From Phycisphaerales bacterium (GTDB lineage: Bacteria; Planctomycetota; Phycisphaerae; Sedimentisphaerales; Anaerobacaceae): a stretch of 64,000 bases of DNA. Under the pieces are notes generated by a model that worked only from the letters and a program-made list of their open reading frames with translations, made no database searches and had not been told where the DNA came from. Below are positions 44,510 through 52,597 of this stretch, piece by piece (the first letter of the stretch is position 1; each line of letters starts with the position of its first letter). A program made the position numbers and the translations under genes. The stretch spans positions 1 to 64,000 of the forward strand of contig PLLM01000009.1 of the NCBI GenBank assembly GCA_003141275.1. Direction: 5' to 3'.

Positions 44510-45367
44510 ATGAAACAAGAAAATAACTCGTGGGGAAAGCAAATCAAAGAAGGTTTTCTAATTGAAGAATTAAATTCATGGGAAGGTTTCGTAGAATTTG
44601 TCAAAGATGAAAAGAGATGTTGGGCTACTCAGATTTTCCGAGGGCAGGCGAATGCTAAATGGACACTATTATCGAGATTAGATCGCCTTGAAAAAAAGTA
44701 TAACAAAAAGCCGAATCTAAGCGGGAATAATCCTGAAGAGTTCAGTTGTCCACGAGTCGATCGCGATATTCATTTGAACCGATTCAAAGAACTTGCCCTT
44801 GATAAAATTAACAAAGATGTTAAAAATGATGATGTGTTGTGGGCCGTAGCGCAACATCATGGCTTAGCCACGCCTTTATTAGATTTTACATATTCGCCGT
44901 TTGTCGCATTATTTTTTGCTTTTGAAGAAGAGAAGTGCTGGTGTGAGGAAAATAATATTACAGTATTTAAAGAACCTCGCGAGCGAGCGGTATTTGCATT
45001 AACTCATCATCTTGTAGAAGAGTTGATACAGCCATTCTCAGTAGCAGGTTATGGAATTTATCGAGCAGCTAGTCAGGCTGGATTATTTTTAAATATGCCC
45101 CAAAAAGATTATCCTGATAAATGGGATCTGGAATCTTATATCCAGGAAAAAGGTAAGAATGAGACATGCAAACAACATACAAACAGATTGATTCTGAAAA
45201 AATTTATAATCCCAAATAAAGAAAGAATTGAGTGTTTAAGGTTCTTAGACCAAATGAACATTAACCGTGCGACACTTTTCCCTGACCTTGATGGTGTAGC
45301 AAAATATGTAAATGATTTATGGGAAATTAACTTTGACAAAGCGCTTGGGTATATTAAGCAATTATAA
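44510..45367 (+). CDS. FRG-domain protein, probably horizontally acquired
   Basis: The 285-aa protein has the FRG domain signature: F43-R44-G45 in QIFRGQANAKWTLLSRLDRL and the later block AQHHGLATPLLDFTYSPFVA, which marks this family of poorly understood proteins often found in phage- and defence-rich loci. The coding DNA is markedly AT-rich (many Lys AAA, Ile ATT, Asn AAT codons) compared with its neighbours. It is alone between two inverted repeats (44325-44337 and 45396-45424). Function in defence or phage interaction is inference only. Confidence 0.85.
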   Translation: MKQENNSWGKQIKEGFLIEELNSWEGFVEFVKDEKRCWATQIFRGQANAKWTLLSRLDRLEKKYNKKPNLSGNNPEEFSCPRVDRDIHLNRFKELALDKINKDVKNDDVLWAVAQHHGLATPLLDFTYSPFVALFFAFEEEKCWCEENNITVFKEPRERAVFALTHHLVEELIQPFSVAGYGIYRAASQAGLFLNMPQKDYPDKWDLESYIQEKGKNETCKQHTNRLILKKFIIPNKERIECLRFLDQMNINRATLFPDLDGVAKYVNDLWEINFDKALGYIKQL

Positions 45368-45395
45368 TAACCCAAGCAAGGGGGTTAAATAGAGG

Positions 45396-45424
45396 TTAAA
45401 TAGGGACAGCCATCCATTATTTAA
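45396..45424 (-). repeat. right inverted repeat flanking the FRG gene
   Basis: TTAAATAGGGACAGCCATCC followed by ATTATTTAA. On the minus strand it reads AATGGATGGCTGTCCCTATT, the same motif as 52553-52585. A short direct copy GGTTAAATAG precedes it. Confidence 0.6.
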
Positions 45425-45434
45425 ATATTTTAAA

Positions 45435-45457
45435 GAATCAGTGGAATCTGTGGTTTT
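45435..45457. repeat. TCTGTGG-type dispersed repeat, copy 5
   Basis: GAATCAGTGGAATCTGTGGT matches the copy after recA (AATCTGTGGAATCTGTGGTT-like). It lies just outside the FRG cassette. Confidence 0.55.
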
Positions 45458-45492
45458 GTGAATTTTGGGCATTTTTGCGGCAAACAGCTTGT

Positions 45493-46350
45493 TTACTGAT
45501 TCAGCGCGGCGAGGACGCTCATTGCGTTGAAGAGGGCGTGGACGAAAATGGAGCGGAAAAGCGAGCCGCTTTTTTCGTATGTATAGCCGAGGCACAGCGA
45601 CAGGACGAACAAGGCGGGCCAGTGCGGGGCGTTGGCGTGAAAAACAACGAAGACAAACGAAGCCAGGAAAATAGCGGGCCAGGGCCGGATAATATATGAC
45701 CGAAAAAGGGTTTGGAGCATCCCGCGGAAAATAAGCTCCTCGACAAACGGCACGACCACAACAGCGGTGAAAACAATCAGGGCACGAACCTGCCACTGGG
45801 AATAGGCGATTATCTCCTTTAACTCCTCGTGCTGGGGCATTTTGAATTTGTCGCCTAAGATTAATTTGCCGATTATGGTTGTCAGGATAATCGCGCCGAG
45901 GACGACCGGCATAACAGCGAGCAGATTGAGGAACGCGGCGACAAAGTCGCGTGGAATGGTTTTCGGATTCAGCCCAAGACCCTTGAGACCGCGAACAAAA
46001 GCTATCCTTGCTATTATTACGCTCGTCACGATTGCGGGTATGACGCCGATGCAGAGTATCAGGTTGTCCGCTATGGCGTCTTGCCAGTCGGGCAGGCCCG
46101 CCAACAATTTTTCCTTGACGAAAAGCAACACTGATACCGTCCCGAACCACAGAAAAAACGGCGTGAGAGCCAATAGGGGCGGCATGTTATTTTCGCGTAC
46201 GGGCGAATTGTCGAGCGCCTTTGTGCCGAGGGATGTTCTTAATGCCCAGGCCGCCAGAACCAATACTCCGCCCCCGCAGACAAAGAGGTCCGCTATGGTG
46301 GTCTGGCCGCCAAATTCTTCGAGAATACTTGTTATTTTTGCGATATACAC
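45493..46350 (-). CDS. CPBP-family intramembrane metalloprotease
   Basis: The polytopic membrane protein (285 aa from GTG 46350) has about eight helices. CPBP/Abi motifs: EELIFRG (EExxxR, about residue 207-213) with FVVFHANAPHWP and VHALFNAMSV supplying the conserved His/Asn. The family includes Rce1-type CAAX proteases and bacteriocin self-immunity proteins. I favour GTG 46350 because it leaves room for the divergent murA promoter; the frame is open to ATG 46437, which has no ribosome site. Confidence 0.88.
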   Translation of the reverse strand: MYIAKITSILEEFGGQTTIADLFVCGGGVLVLAAWALRTSLGTKALDNSPVRENNMPPLLALTPFFLWFGTVSVLLFVKEKLLAGLPDWQDAIADNLILCIGVIPAIVTSVIIARIAFVRGLKGLGLNPKTIPRDFVAAFLNLLAVMPVVLGAIILTTIIGKLILGDKFKMPQHEELKEIIAYSQWQVRALIVFTAVVVVPFVEELIFRGMLQTLFRSYIIRPWPAIFLASFVFVVFHANAPHWPALFVLSLCLGYTYEKSGSLFRSIFVHALFNAMSVLAALNQ

Positions 46351-46473
46351 AATACGACTGTCTCTCCACCTCCCGTTAGGGATGGCCAAGCCATTAGGTG
46401 TACAGGTATTGATAAAAACGAACGTTTGTATTACCATACACGAAGTCGATTTCGCTTTTCAAGGAAAATAGAT

Positions 46474-47751
46474 ATGGACACATTTCGAATCGAAGGACCG
46501 GTTCGGCTTTCGGGCACGGTATCCGTCAACGGGTCAAAGAACGCTGCGTTGCCGATTATGGCCGCGGCGATACTCGCTCCGGGCAAATCAACCCTCAAAG
46601 GCGCTCCACGGCTTTCGGATATTTCGGTCTTTGCGCAACTGTTAGACGACATCGGCTGCAAAGTTACAACGGCAGATGATGGAAACATAACAATTGACTC
46701 AACATCGATAGGCAAACCCGTCGGCGAATACGACATCGTCCGCAAGATGCGCGCGGGAATCTGCATTCTCGGCCCGCTTCTGGCTCGGTGCGGCAAGGCG
46801 AAGGTCTCGATGCCCGGCGGCTGCGCAATCGGTTATCGCCCCGTTGATATCCACATTCGCGGCCTGCGCGAACTTGGGGTTCATATCGACCTCGAAAACG
46901 GCTACATTGTCGCGGACGCGACAAAGGGCTTACGGGGTAAAGAGATATTTTTAGGTGGGGCTTTCGGCTCGACTGTTCTGGGCACGGCAAACGTGCTGAT
47001 GGCGGCGACATTAGCCAAAGGCACGACTGTGATTGAATCCGCCGCCTGTGAGCCGGAAGTTACAGATTTGGCGAACTGCCTCAATAAAATGGGCGCAAAA
47101 ATAACCGGCATCGGCTCGCCCCGTCTGACAATCGAGGGAGTCAAGCAGCTAAAACCCTTCGAATACGAAGTTATACCCGACCGCATCGAGGCAGGGACAT
47201 TTATGGCCGCCGCGGCGATTACCAAAGGTTGTCTGCACATAAAAAACTGCCGGCTCGGAGACCTGATGGCGGTAGTTGACAAGCTGCGAAATATCGGCGT
47301 TACCGTCGAGGCCGAAAATTCCGGTTGCATCGTTGCCTGCTCAGGGCACGTCAGGCCGACGGATATCACGACCCAGCCGTATCCAGGTTTTCCAACCGAC
47401 CTTCAGGCGCAGTTTATGGCCCTTCTGGCTTTGGCGGAGGGAAACAGCATCATAATTGAAAAGATTTTCCCGGACAGATTTATGCACGTCGCGGAACTTG
47501 CGCGAATGGCGGCCGATTTACGAAAAGAAGGCGCGGCTGTAATCGTATCGGGAGTCAAGAAACTAATCGCGGCGCCTGTTATGGCGTCGGACCTGCGCGC
47601 ATCAGCCGCTCTTGTAATCGCGGCGCTGGCCGCTGAGGGCACAACCATAATCAACAGGGTTTATCACATCGACCGCGGCTACGAAAAAATCGAAGAGCGT
47701 CTCAATCCCGTCGGCGCAAAAATCATCCGCGAGGGCGACGGTTCGGTATAG
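46474..47751 (+). CDS. murA: UDP-N-acetylglucosamine 1-carboxyvinyltransferase
   Basis: MurA transfers enolpyruvate from PEP to UDP-GlcNAc, the first committed step of peptidoglycan synthesis and the fosfomycin target. The 425-aa enzyme has the N-terminal SVNGSKNAALPIMAAAILA, the catalytic loop with C117 in MPGGCAIGYRPVDIHIRGL (Cys present, so fosfomycin-sensitive type by that residue), PFEYEVIPDRIEAGTFMAAA and QPYPGFPTDLQAQFMAL. ATG 46474 follows AAGGAAA. A complete MurA implies a peptidoglycan wall in this lineage. Confidence 0.97.
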   Translation: MDTFRIEGPVRLSGTVSVNGSKNAALPIMAAAILAPGKSTLKGAPRLSDISVFAQLLDDIGCKVTTADDGNITIDSTSIGKPVGEYDIVRKMRAGICILGPLLARCGKAKVSMPGGCAIGYRPVDIHIRGLRELGVHIDLENGYIVADATKGLRGKEIFLGGAFGSTVLGTANVLMAATLAKGTTVIESAACEPEVTDLANCLNKMGAKITGIGSPRLTIEGVKQLKPFEYEVIPDRIEAGTFMAAAAITKGCLHIKNCRLGDLMAVVDKLRNIGVTVEAENSGCIVACSGHVRPTDITTQPYPGFPTDLQAQFMALLALAEGNSIIIEKIFPDRFMHVAELARMAADLRKEGAAVIVSGVKKLIAAPVMASDLRASAALVIAALAAEGTTIINRVYHIDRGYEKIEERLNPVGAKIIREGDGSV

Positions 47752-47776
47752 GGCCAAAGGCAGCCCGGAGCATCTT

Positions 47777-48871
47777 ATGAGATGGAGAAATATTTCAAGA
47801 AGGAATTTCCTCCGGCTCACCGGTTATGCTGCGGCTGCGGCAGTTCTTGCCCCCGGCTGCGTCACCGCCAAAAAATCTGGTGTGGATGTGAAGCCGACGA
47901 AGGCACAGGCGGCCTGGATGAAATTGGGCTACGGGATGTTCATTCATTTTGGGCCTAACACAATCAGAGGGGTCAGCTATGGAGACGGCAGATTTCCGCC
48001 TGAAAAGGTCGTATTTGGAAAACTGGATGTCGCGCAGTGGGCGGGCGCAGCAGCCGAAGCCGGTATGAAATACGCCGTGCTTACATCCAAACACCTCGAT
48101 GGCTTTTGCCTCTGGCCAAGCAAACACACCGAATATTCGATAAAGAACTCTCCCGTAAAAAAGGACATCGCCCGCCTGTTCGTTGATGAATTTAGAAAAG
48201 CGGGACTCAAAACCGGATTCTATTATTGCCTGATTGACAAAAACTTTCGACAGTTCGGAGACGACCAGGTCTATAATGAATACGTGCGAAACCAGGTCGC
48301 CGAGCTGCTTACCGATTACGGCGACGTGCTGGAACTCTGGTTTGACGGGGCGTGGGTGAAGGACCACCCGACGAGAGATTGGCCCTGGGACCCGAACTGG
48401 GAGAAGAACCCGAACAGCGGCCTGAAACACGGCGAAAGATGGGAGTGGAATGAGCTTTATACGCTCGTTCACAAATTGCAGCCGGATTGCCTCGTCCTGA
48501 ACAATTCCAGCAGCGACAGTCCGGGCCGGGTGAAGTATCTTCCTGTAGATGCCCGCACGGCGGAACGTTTCGACTTTGTCTGGAAAGGGAAAATCTGCGA
48601 GCCGATTACAGACCCGGTTTTTACCGGGGCCGACGGCCGAAAGGTATATCTGCCGCTGGAATACTGTGATTCACTTGCGCCGGGCTGGTTCTGGAAAAAA
48701 GGCGATGATGCAAAACAGCCGTCGGTAGCGACAATCTGTGACTGGTATCAGAGGGTGCGAAAGACGCAGGCGAATCTGCTGCTCAATGCAGGCCCGGATA
48801 TAACCGGTGTGATACCTGATTATAACCGCCAGAATCTGTCGGCGGCGGCAAAACAGTTGAATCTGGTTTGA
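47777..48871 (+). CDS. Tat-exported alpha-L-fucosidase (GH29)
   Basis: The 364-aa retaining exo-fucosidase has a Tat signal peptide with RRNFLRLTG followed by a hydrophobic segment and Cys (a possible lipoprotein: VLAPGC). The GH29 barrel blocks are KLGYGMFIHFGPNT, YAVLTSKHLDGFCLWPS, GFYYCLID and ELWFDGAW, where D190 is the nucleophile. The acid/base is not confidently located. There is no C-terminal lectin domain; the length is short for GH29. It likely releases fucose from algal or host glycans. Confidence 0.9.
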   Translation: MRWRNISRRNFLRLTGYAAAAAVLAPGCVTAKKSGVDVKPTKAQAAWMKLGYGMFIHFGPNTIRGVSYGDGRFPPEKVVFGKLDVAQWAGAAAEAGMKYAVLTSKHLDGFCLWPSKHTEYSIKNSPVKKDIARLFVDEFRKAGLKTGFYYCLIDKNFRQFGDDQVYNEYVRNQVAELLTDYGDVLELWFDGAWVKDHPTRDWPWDPNWEKNPNSGLKHGERWEWNELYTLVHKLQPDCLVLNNSSSDSPGRVKYLPVDARTAERFDFVWKGKICEPITDPVFTGADGRKVYLPLEYCDSLAPGWFWKKGDDAKQPSVATICDWYQRVRKTQANLLLNAGPDITGVIPDYNRQNLSAAAKQLNLV

Positions 48872-48920
48872 AGCGGGTCGTTGATGGTCATAACGAGATG
48901 AAGGACAGAGGAAACATTCG

Positions 48921-49478
48921 ATGATGAAAAAGATATTGGCTGTTGTAGGCAGTCCTCGCAAGGGCGGCAATACCGATTTGCTTGTTCGCAAATTGGCGGA
49001 AGGGGCGGCGTCGAAAGGCGCACAAGTCGATACAATCTGGCTGGCCGGCCTGAATATCCGTGAGTGCGACGGCTGTCACGTCTGCTGGAAAGGCAAATCC
49101 TGCTGTAAAAAAGATGATATGCTCGGCCTTTATGAGAAAATAAGCGAAAGCGATGCGATTGTGTTCGGCACGCCTGTTTACTGGTTTGGGCCGACGGCGC
49201 TGATGAAAGCGTTTATCGACCGGTTCGTATATTTTAACTGCCCCGAGAACAGGGTGAAAATCAAAGGCAAAGCAGTTGCTACAATAATACCTTTCGAGGA
49301 TGACGACCTCGATACCGCAAGACCTCTTGTCGAGCTTTTTAAGAAGTCGTTTGACTACCTCGAAATGCGATTAGTCGGCAGCGTAGTTGTGGGCGGGGTG
49401 GGCGAGAAGGGCGATATTCTCAAAAAGCCGGACCGGCTGAATGAGGCATACGAACTGGGCAAACGGCTTGCGGATTAA
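48921..49478 (+). CDS. flavodoxin-fold NAD(P)H:FMN reductase
   Basis: The 185-aa protein has an FMN-binding loop VVGSPRKGGNTDLLV and GTPVYWFGPTALMKAFIDRF, typical of iron-sulfur flavoprotein/NADPH-dependent FMN reductase proteins. A Cys cluster in ECDGCHVCWKGKSCCKKDD (C-x2-C...C-C) is in the usual place for Isf-type flavoproteins and could ligate a metal. GAGGAAA stands 9 bp upstream. A second family member lies at 53572-54192. Confidence 0.9.
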   Translation: MMKKILAVVGSPRKGGNTDLLVRKLAEGAASKGAQVDTIWLAGLNIRECDGCHVCWKGKSCCKKDDMLGLYEKISESDAIVFGTPVYWFGPTALMKAFIDRFVYFNCPENRVKIKGKAVATIIPFEDDDLDTARPLVELFKKSFDYLEMRLVGSVVVGGVGEKGDILKKPDRLNEAYELGKRLAD

Positions 49479-49562
49479 CGATGTGAGCCACAAAGTTTAG
49501 CACCTGCCGCGGCAACTTTCGTATAACCCGTAAAATTTTGTTTATACAGAAACAGTAACTTT

Positions 49563-50330
49563 ATGAAATGGTCGATAAACGCAGGCCGGTTGTTCGGCAT
49601 AAAATTTCGCATTCACGTTACGTTCTTTTTGCTGCTGCTGTATGTGTTCTTCTCGGATATAAAGGAGGGCTTCGGGCAGGCCGGGTTATCGGTGCTGTTT
49701 GTGTGCGCCATCTTCGCCTGCGTAATCATTCACGAGCTTTCGCACAGTTTGGTCGCCCGGCGGTTTGGCAGAGAGCCGAAGAGCATCATGCTGCTGCCCA
49801 TCGGGGGTGTAGCGACAATCGATATGATGCCGACCAAGCCGTCGCAGGAAATAGTGATATCAATCGTCGGCCCGGCCACAAATATCGTGATAGCGATTCT
49901 GCTCGCTTTGGTTGGCGGTCCATCAATTGCTGCTGCTTTCAATAAGAGCGTTAACCCGACCGCGTCTCAATTATTCATCTTAAATCTTATTGCGGCCAAC
50001 ATAGTGCTGGCGGTGTTCAATCTCCTCCCGGCGTTGCCTATGGACGGAGGACGAGTTCTCAGAAGTATCCTTGCGATGAAGTTCGATTATTTGCGAGCCA
50101 CTATATGGGCAGTGGCTGTCGGCAAAGTAATCGCGGCGTTTTTTGTAGTGTATGGTTTTTACAGCCGGAATTTCCTGCTGGCATTGATTGGCTTTTTTAT
50201 TTTCGCCGGTGCAGACAGCGAAAAACGGCAGGCAATCTACCTGGCGATGCTTGCTCAAAGGCCGCCCGATTTGACAATACCGCCCGAATATATTAACTTG
50301 GAGCAGGATGACCGGATTACGCGGCAATAA
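49563..50330 (+). CDS. site-2 (M50) membrane metalloprotease
   Basis: The 255-aa integral membrane protein is a minimal M50B protease: zinc site H57-E58-L-S-H61 (VIIHELSHSLVARRFG) and the second motif FNLLPALPMDGGRVLRS carrying the zinc-binding Asp. About six helices are visible (FFLLLLYVFF, VLFVCAIFACVII, IVIAILLALV, NLIAANIVLAVFN, VIAAFFVVYGF). It is similar to SpoIVFB-like proteases that cut membrane-embedded anti-sigma or pro-sigma factors. No C-terminal CBS domain is present. The substrate is unknown. Confidence 0.92.
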   Translation: MKWSINAGRLFGIKFRIHVTFFLLLLYVFFSDIKEGFGQAGLSVLFVCAIFACVIIHELSHSLVARRFGREPKSIMLLPIGGVATIDMMPTKPSQEIVISIVGPATNIVIAILLALVGGPSIAAAFNKSVNPTASQLFILNLIAANIVLAVFNLLPALPMDGGRVLRSILAMKFDYLRATIWAVAVGKVIAAFFVVYGFYSRNFLLALIGFFIFAGADSEKRQAIYLAMLAQRPPDLTIPPEYINLEQDDRITRQ

Positions 50331-50378
50331 CCGCACGGTCAGGTAGTATCACCGTTATCGATTTGGAGGTATAAGGAC

Positions 50379-51638
50379 ATGTCGAGACAAGATGACAAAA
50401 GAATCAATCGCAGGAATTTTCTGAAGACAGCGGGGCTTGTTGGAGTGGGCAGTGTAATCGCGGCGGCAAAAGCCAACGCGGCTGAAGCCAATGAGCCGAA
50501 TGCGCCGGCGGCGCAGCCCCCGATTCAAAAAGTGCCGAAACGCAAACTCGGCAAAACGGGCGTTGAGGTTTCCGTGCTGTCGCTGGGGCTGGGCAGACCC
50601 GCTGAACCGGCGGTTTTGAGACAGTCGCTTGACTGGGGCATAAATCACTGGGACACTTCATTGGCGGCCGGAAACGGGACGAGCGAACAAAGTATCGGTG
50701 AATTTATCGCCAAAAATCCCGACCGCAGGAAAGATATATTCCTCGTTACAAAGGAAAACAAATCGAAAACGCCCGACGATTTGGAAAAATGCCTGCAAAC
50801 ATCACTGAAGCAGCTCAATACGAATTACATCGACCTGTATTTCGGCGTTTATATGGTAAATGATATGGTGCGATTCACCGACGACATAAAAAACTGGGCC
50901 CAGAACGCCAAGAAGAAAGGCGTGATAAAACACTTCGGCTTCACCACCCACGAGAATATGCCTCAGTGTCTTATGGCTGCCTCGAAGCTCGATTGGATTG
51001 ACGCCATAATGATGAAATATGACTTCCGGCTGATGCAGGACAAACAGATGCAGGACGCAATCGACGCCTGCCACAAGGCGGATATCGGTCTTATTGCGAT
51101 GAAGACGCAGTCAATGCGGCAACGCAGGGGGCCAGCAGATGCCAATGCTGCTGCCGCTGAAGCCGAAGCCGACAAAAAGATGCTTGCCCATTTTCTCGAA
51201 AAGGGCTACACCGAAGGGCAGGCGAAAATAAAGGCCGTAATGGATGACCAGCGCATCAGTACGGTTTGCTCTTCGATGACCAGCACTACGCTGCTGATGA
51301 CCAATATTGCTGTCGCACTCGATAAAACCAAACTTGCCGCCGATGATATGGATATGCTCAAACAATACGCGCAGGCGACGTGCAGCGGATATTGCGCGGG
51401 CTGTGCGCATATTTGCGAGCCGGTCGCGTTGGGTGTTCCGGTCAGTGATATTATGCGGGCGTTGATGTATCACGACAGCTACGGCGATGTTGCCCAGGCA
51501 AAAGCGACATTCGCGGAAATTCCTGCTGACGTAAAACAGCGTTTGCTGAGCGTCGATTACGGTGCCGCGGAACACGTCTGCCCGAACCGTATGCCGATAG
51601 GCAAACTCATCGCGGACGCGGCAGCCAAATTAGCGTAG
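50379..51638 (+). CDS. Tat-exported aldo/keto reductase with Cys-rich tail
   Basis: The 419-aa protein has a Tat leader (INRRNFLKTAGLVGVG) and a TIM-barrel AKR core (about 55-330; KLGKTGVEVSVLSLGLG, HWDTSLAAGNGTSEQSI, FLVTKENKSK, TNYIDLYFGVYMV). The tetrad Asp is D92 and the Lys is in VTKEN. The usual Tyr after Asp (..YGNG..) is Ala-Ala here, and the usual His (LLH) is absent, so classical hydride chemistry is doubtful. The tail ATCSGYCAGCAHICEPV has four closely spaced Cys, perhaps a 4Fe-4S site. Confidence 0.9.
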   Translation: MSRQDDKRINRRNFLKTAGLVGVGSVIAAAKANAAEANEPNAPAAQPPIQKVPKRKLGKTGVEVSVLSLGLGRPAEPAVLRQSLDWGINHWDTSLAAGNGTSEQSIGEFIAKNPDRRKDIFLVTKENKSKTPDDLEKCLQTSLKQLNTNYIDLYFGVYMVNDMVRFTDDIKNWAQNAKKKGVIKHFGFTTHENMPQCLMAASKLDWIDAIMMKYDFRLMQDKQMQDAIDACHKADIGLIAMKTQSMRQRRGPADANAAAAEAEADKKMLAHFLEKGYTEGQAKIKAVMDDQRISTVCSSMTSTTLLMTNIAVALDKTKLAADDMDMLKQYAQATCSGYCAGCAHICEPVALGVPVSDIMRALMYHDSYGDVAQAKATFAEIPADVKQRLLSVDYGAAEHVCPNRMPIGKLIADAAAKLA

Positions 51639-51658
51639 GCAGTTGCGGGAAACAAGTT

Positions 51659-52078
51659 ATGATTCGGATAACCGATGAGACGGTCATCAGCGAGGGCGAT
51701 ATTGTTTACAGATTCTCCCGAAGCGCCGGTCCCGGCGGGCAGAACGTCAACAAGGTCAATAGCCGCGTTACGCTTCTTTTCGATATAAACAAGAGCCGGG
51801 GCCTGACGGCTGAACAAAAGCAGCGCCTGTTTGACCGGCTTTCATCGCGAATTTCAGATGATGGATTTTTGACGGTTGTCTCGCAGAGGCACAGGACCCA
51901 GAGCGCAAACCGTAAGTCAGCACAAAACCGTCTTGTTGAGTTGCTCAAATTCGCCTTGAGAGATATACCTGTTAGAAAGGAAACCGGCGTCCCGCACGGC
52001 GAAAAACGGAAACGCCTGCTCCGCAAACGCCGCCGAAGTGAGATTAAACAGATGAGAAAATCCGTCGCTTTTGACTAA
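51659..52078 (+). CDS. arfB: ArfB-like peptidyl-tRNA hydrolase
   Basis: The 139-aa protein is a stand-alone class I release-factor domain. The catalytic GGQ is G26-G27-Q28 (SAGPGGQNVNKVNSRV), followed by a short alpha/beta domain and a basic tail (GEKRKRLLRKRRRSEIKQMR) that in ArfB enters the mRNA channel. It rescues ribosomes stalled on truncated mRNAs. The product lacks a codon-recognition domain, which separates it from PrfA/PrfB. Confidence 0.94.
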   Translation: MIRITDETVISEGDIVYRFSRSAGPGGQNVNKVNSRVTLLFDINKSRGLTAEQKQRLFDRLSSRISDDGFLTVVSQRHRTQSANRKSAQNRLVELLKFALRDIPVRKETGVPHGEKRKRLLRKRRRSEIKQMRKSVAFD

Positions 52079-52085
52079 ACTGTTT

Positions 52086-52116
52086 AGAATAATAGGTGGC
52101 CGTCCCTATTTATTCT
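52086..52116 (+). repeat. left inverted repeat of a single-gene cassette
   Basis: AATAATAGGTGGCCGTCCCT followed by ATTTATTCT. It faces the copy at 52553-52585. The stop codon (TAA) of the enclosed gene lies inside it (52110-52112). Confidence 0.7.
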
Positions 52117-52526
52117 TTGCAGAAAACTTGCTGACACGACAGGAATAACACCTCAGCTCGCGCCTTGCCAGAATAAAACCGAAACTCGAAGTGCGAGTTC
52201 TTGTTGGCACTACATATAACCTCTTGAATATCAGAATAATCAATTCCCTCCGTTTGTTTGAAAGTAAAACAGTCCGTTGTCTTGAAATCAAACACAACCA
52301 CCTGGTCTTTCTTCGCCCCTTTGTAGCTGTTAAGCAAGAGTTCAACTTCAATGTCACAGTAAACAGCATCCTTCATGTCACCGAAGGGGTATACTAGGTT
52401 GCCATCCTCATTAAAGGCCCTATCTTTCACAAAGCTAATCCTTTTGAGACTCCCGTCATGGCAATGGCATAGCCGAGAAAGGATGCCATTCACCTCTTTC
52501 ACTGTCTTTGGTGCAGATATCTTCAT
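52110..52526 (-). CDS. 138-aa protein of unknown function in a repeat-bounded cassette
   Basis: Start ATG 52526 with GAGGT about 9 bp upstream; a GTG at 52538 is the alternative. The product has no signal peptide and no transmembrane helix. Visible segments: HDGSLKRISFVKDR, NLVYPFGDMKDAVYCDIEVE and HFEFRFYSGKARAEVLFLS. The alternation of beta strands suggests an alpha/beta fold. The codons are AT-richer than the neighbours. It stands alone between inverted repeats like those around the FRG gene. I recognise no family. Confidence 0.7.
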   Translation of the reverse strand: MKISAPKTVKEVNGILSRLCHCHDGSLKRISFVKDRAFNEDGNLVYPFGDMKDAVYCDIEVELLLNSYKGAKKDQVVVFDFKTTDCFTFKQTEGIDYSDIQEVICSANKNSHFEFRFYSGKARAEVLFLSCQQVFCKE

Positions 52527-52552
52527 TTTATGATACACCTCATTTCTTTATT

Positions 52553-52585
52553 AGAATAAATAGGGACAGCCGCCTATTATTATCT
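52553..52585 (-). repeat. right inverted repeat of the single-gene cassette
   Basis: AGAATAAATAGGGACAGCCG followed by CCTATTATTATCT. Its reverse complement carries ATAGGCGGCTGTCCCTATTT, the same motif as the left copy (31 nt) and as 45396-45424. Confidence 0.7.
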
Positions 52586-52597
52586 TTGTCTTCAATT

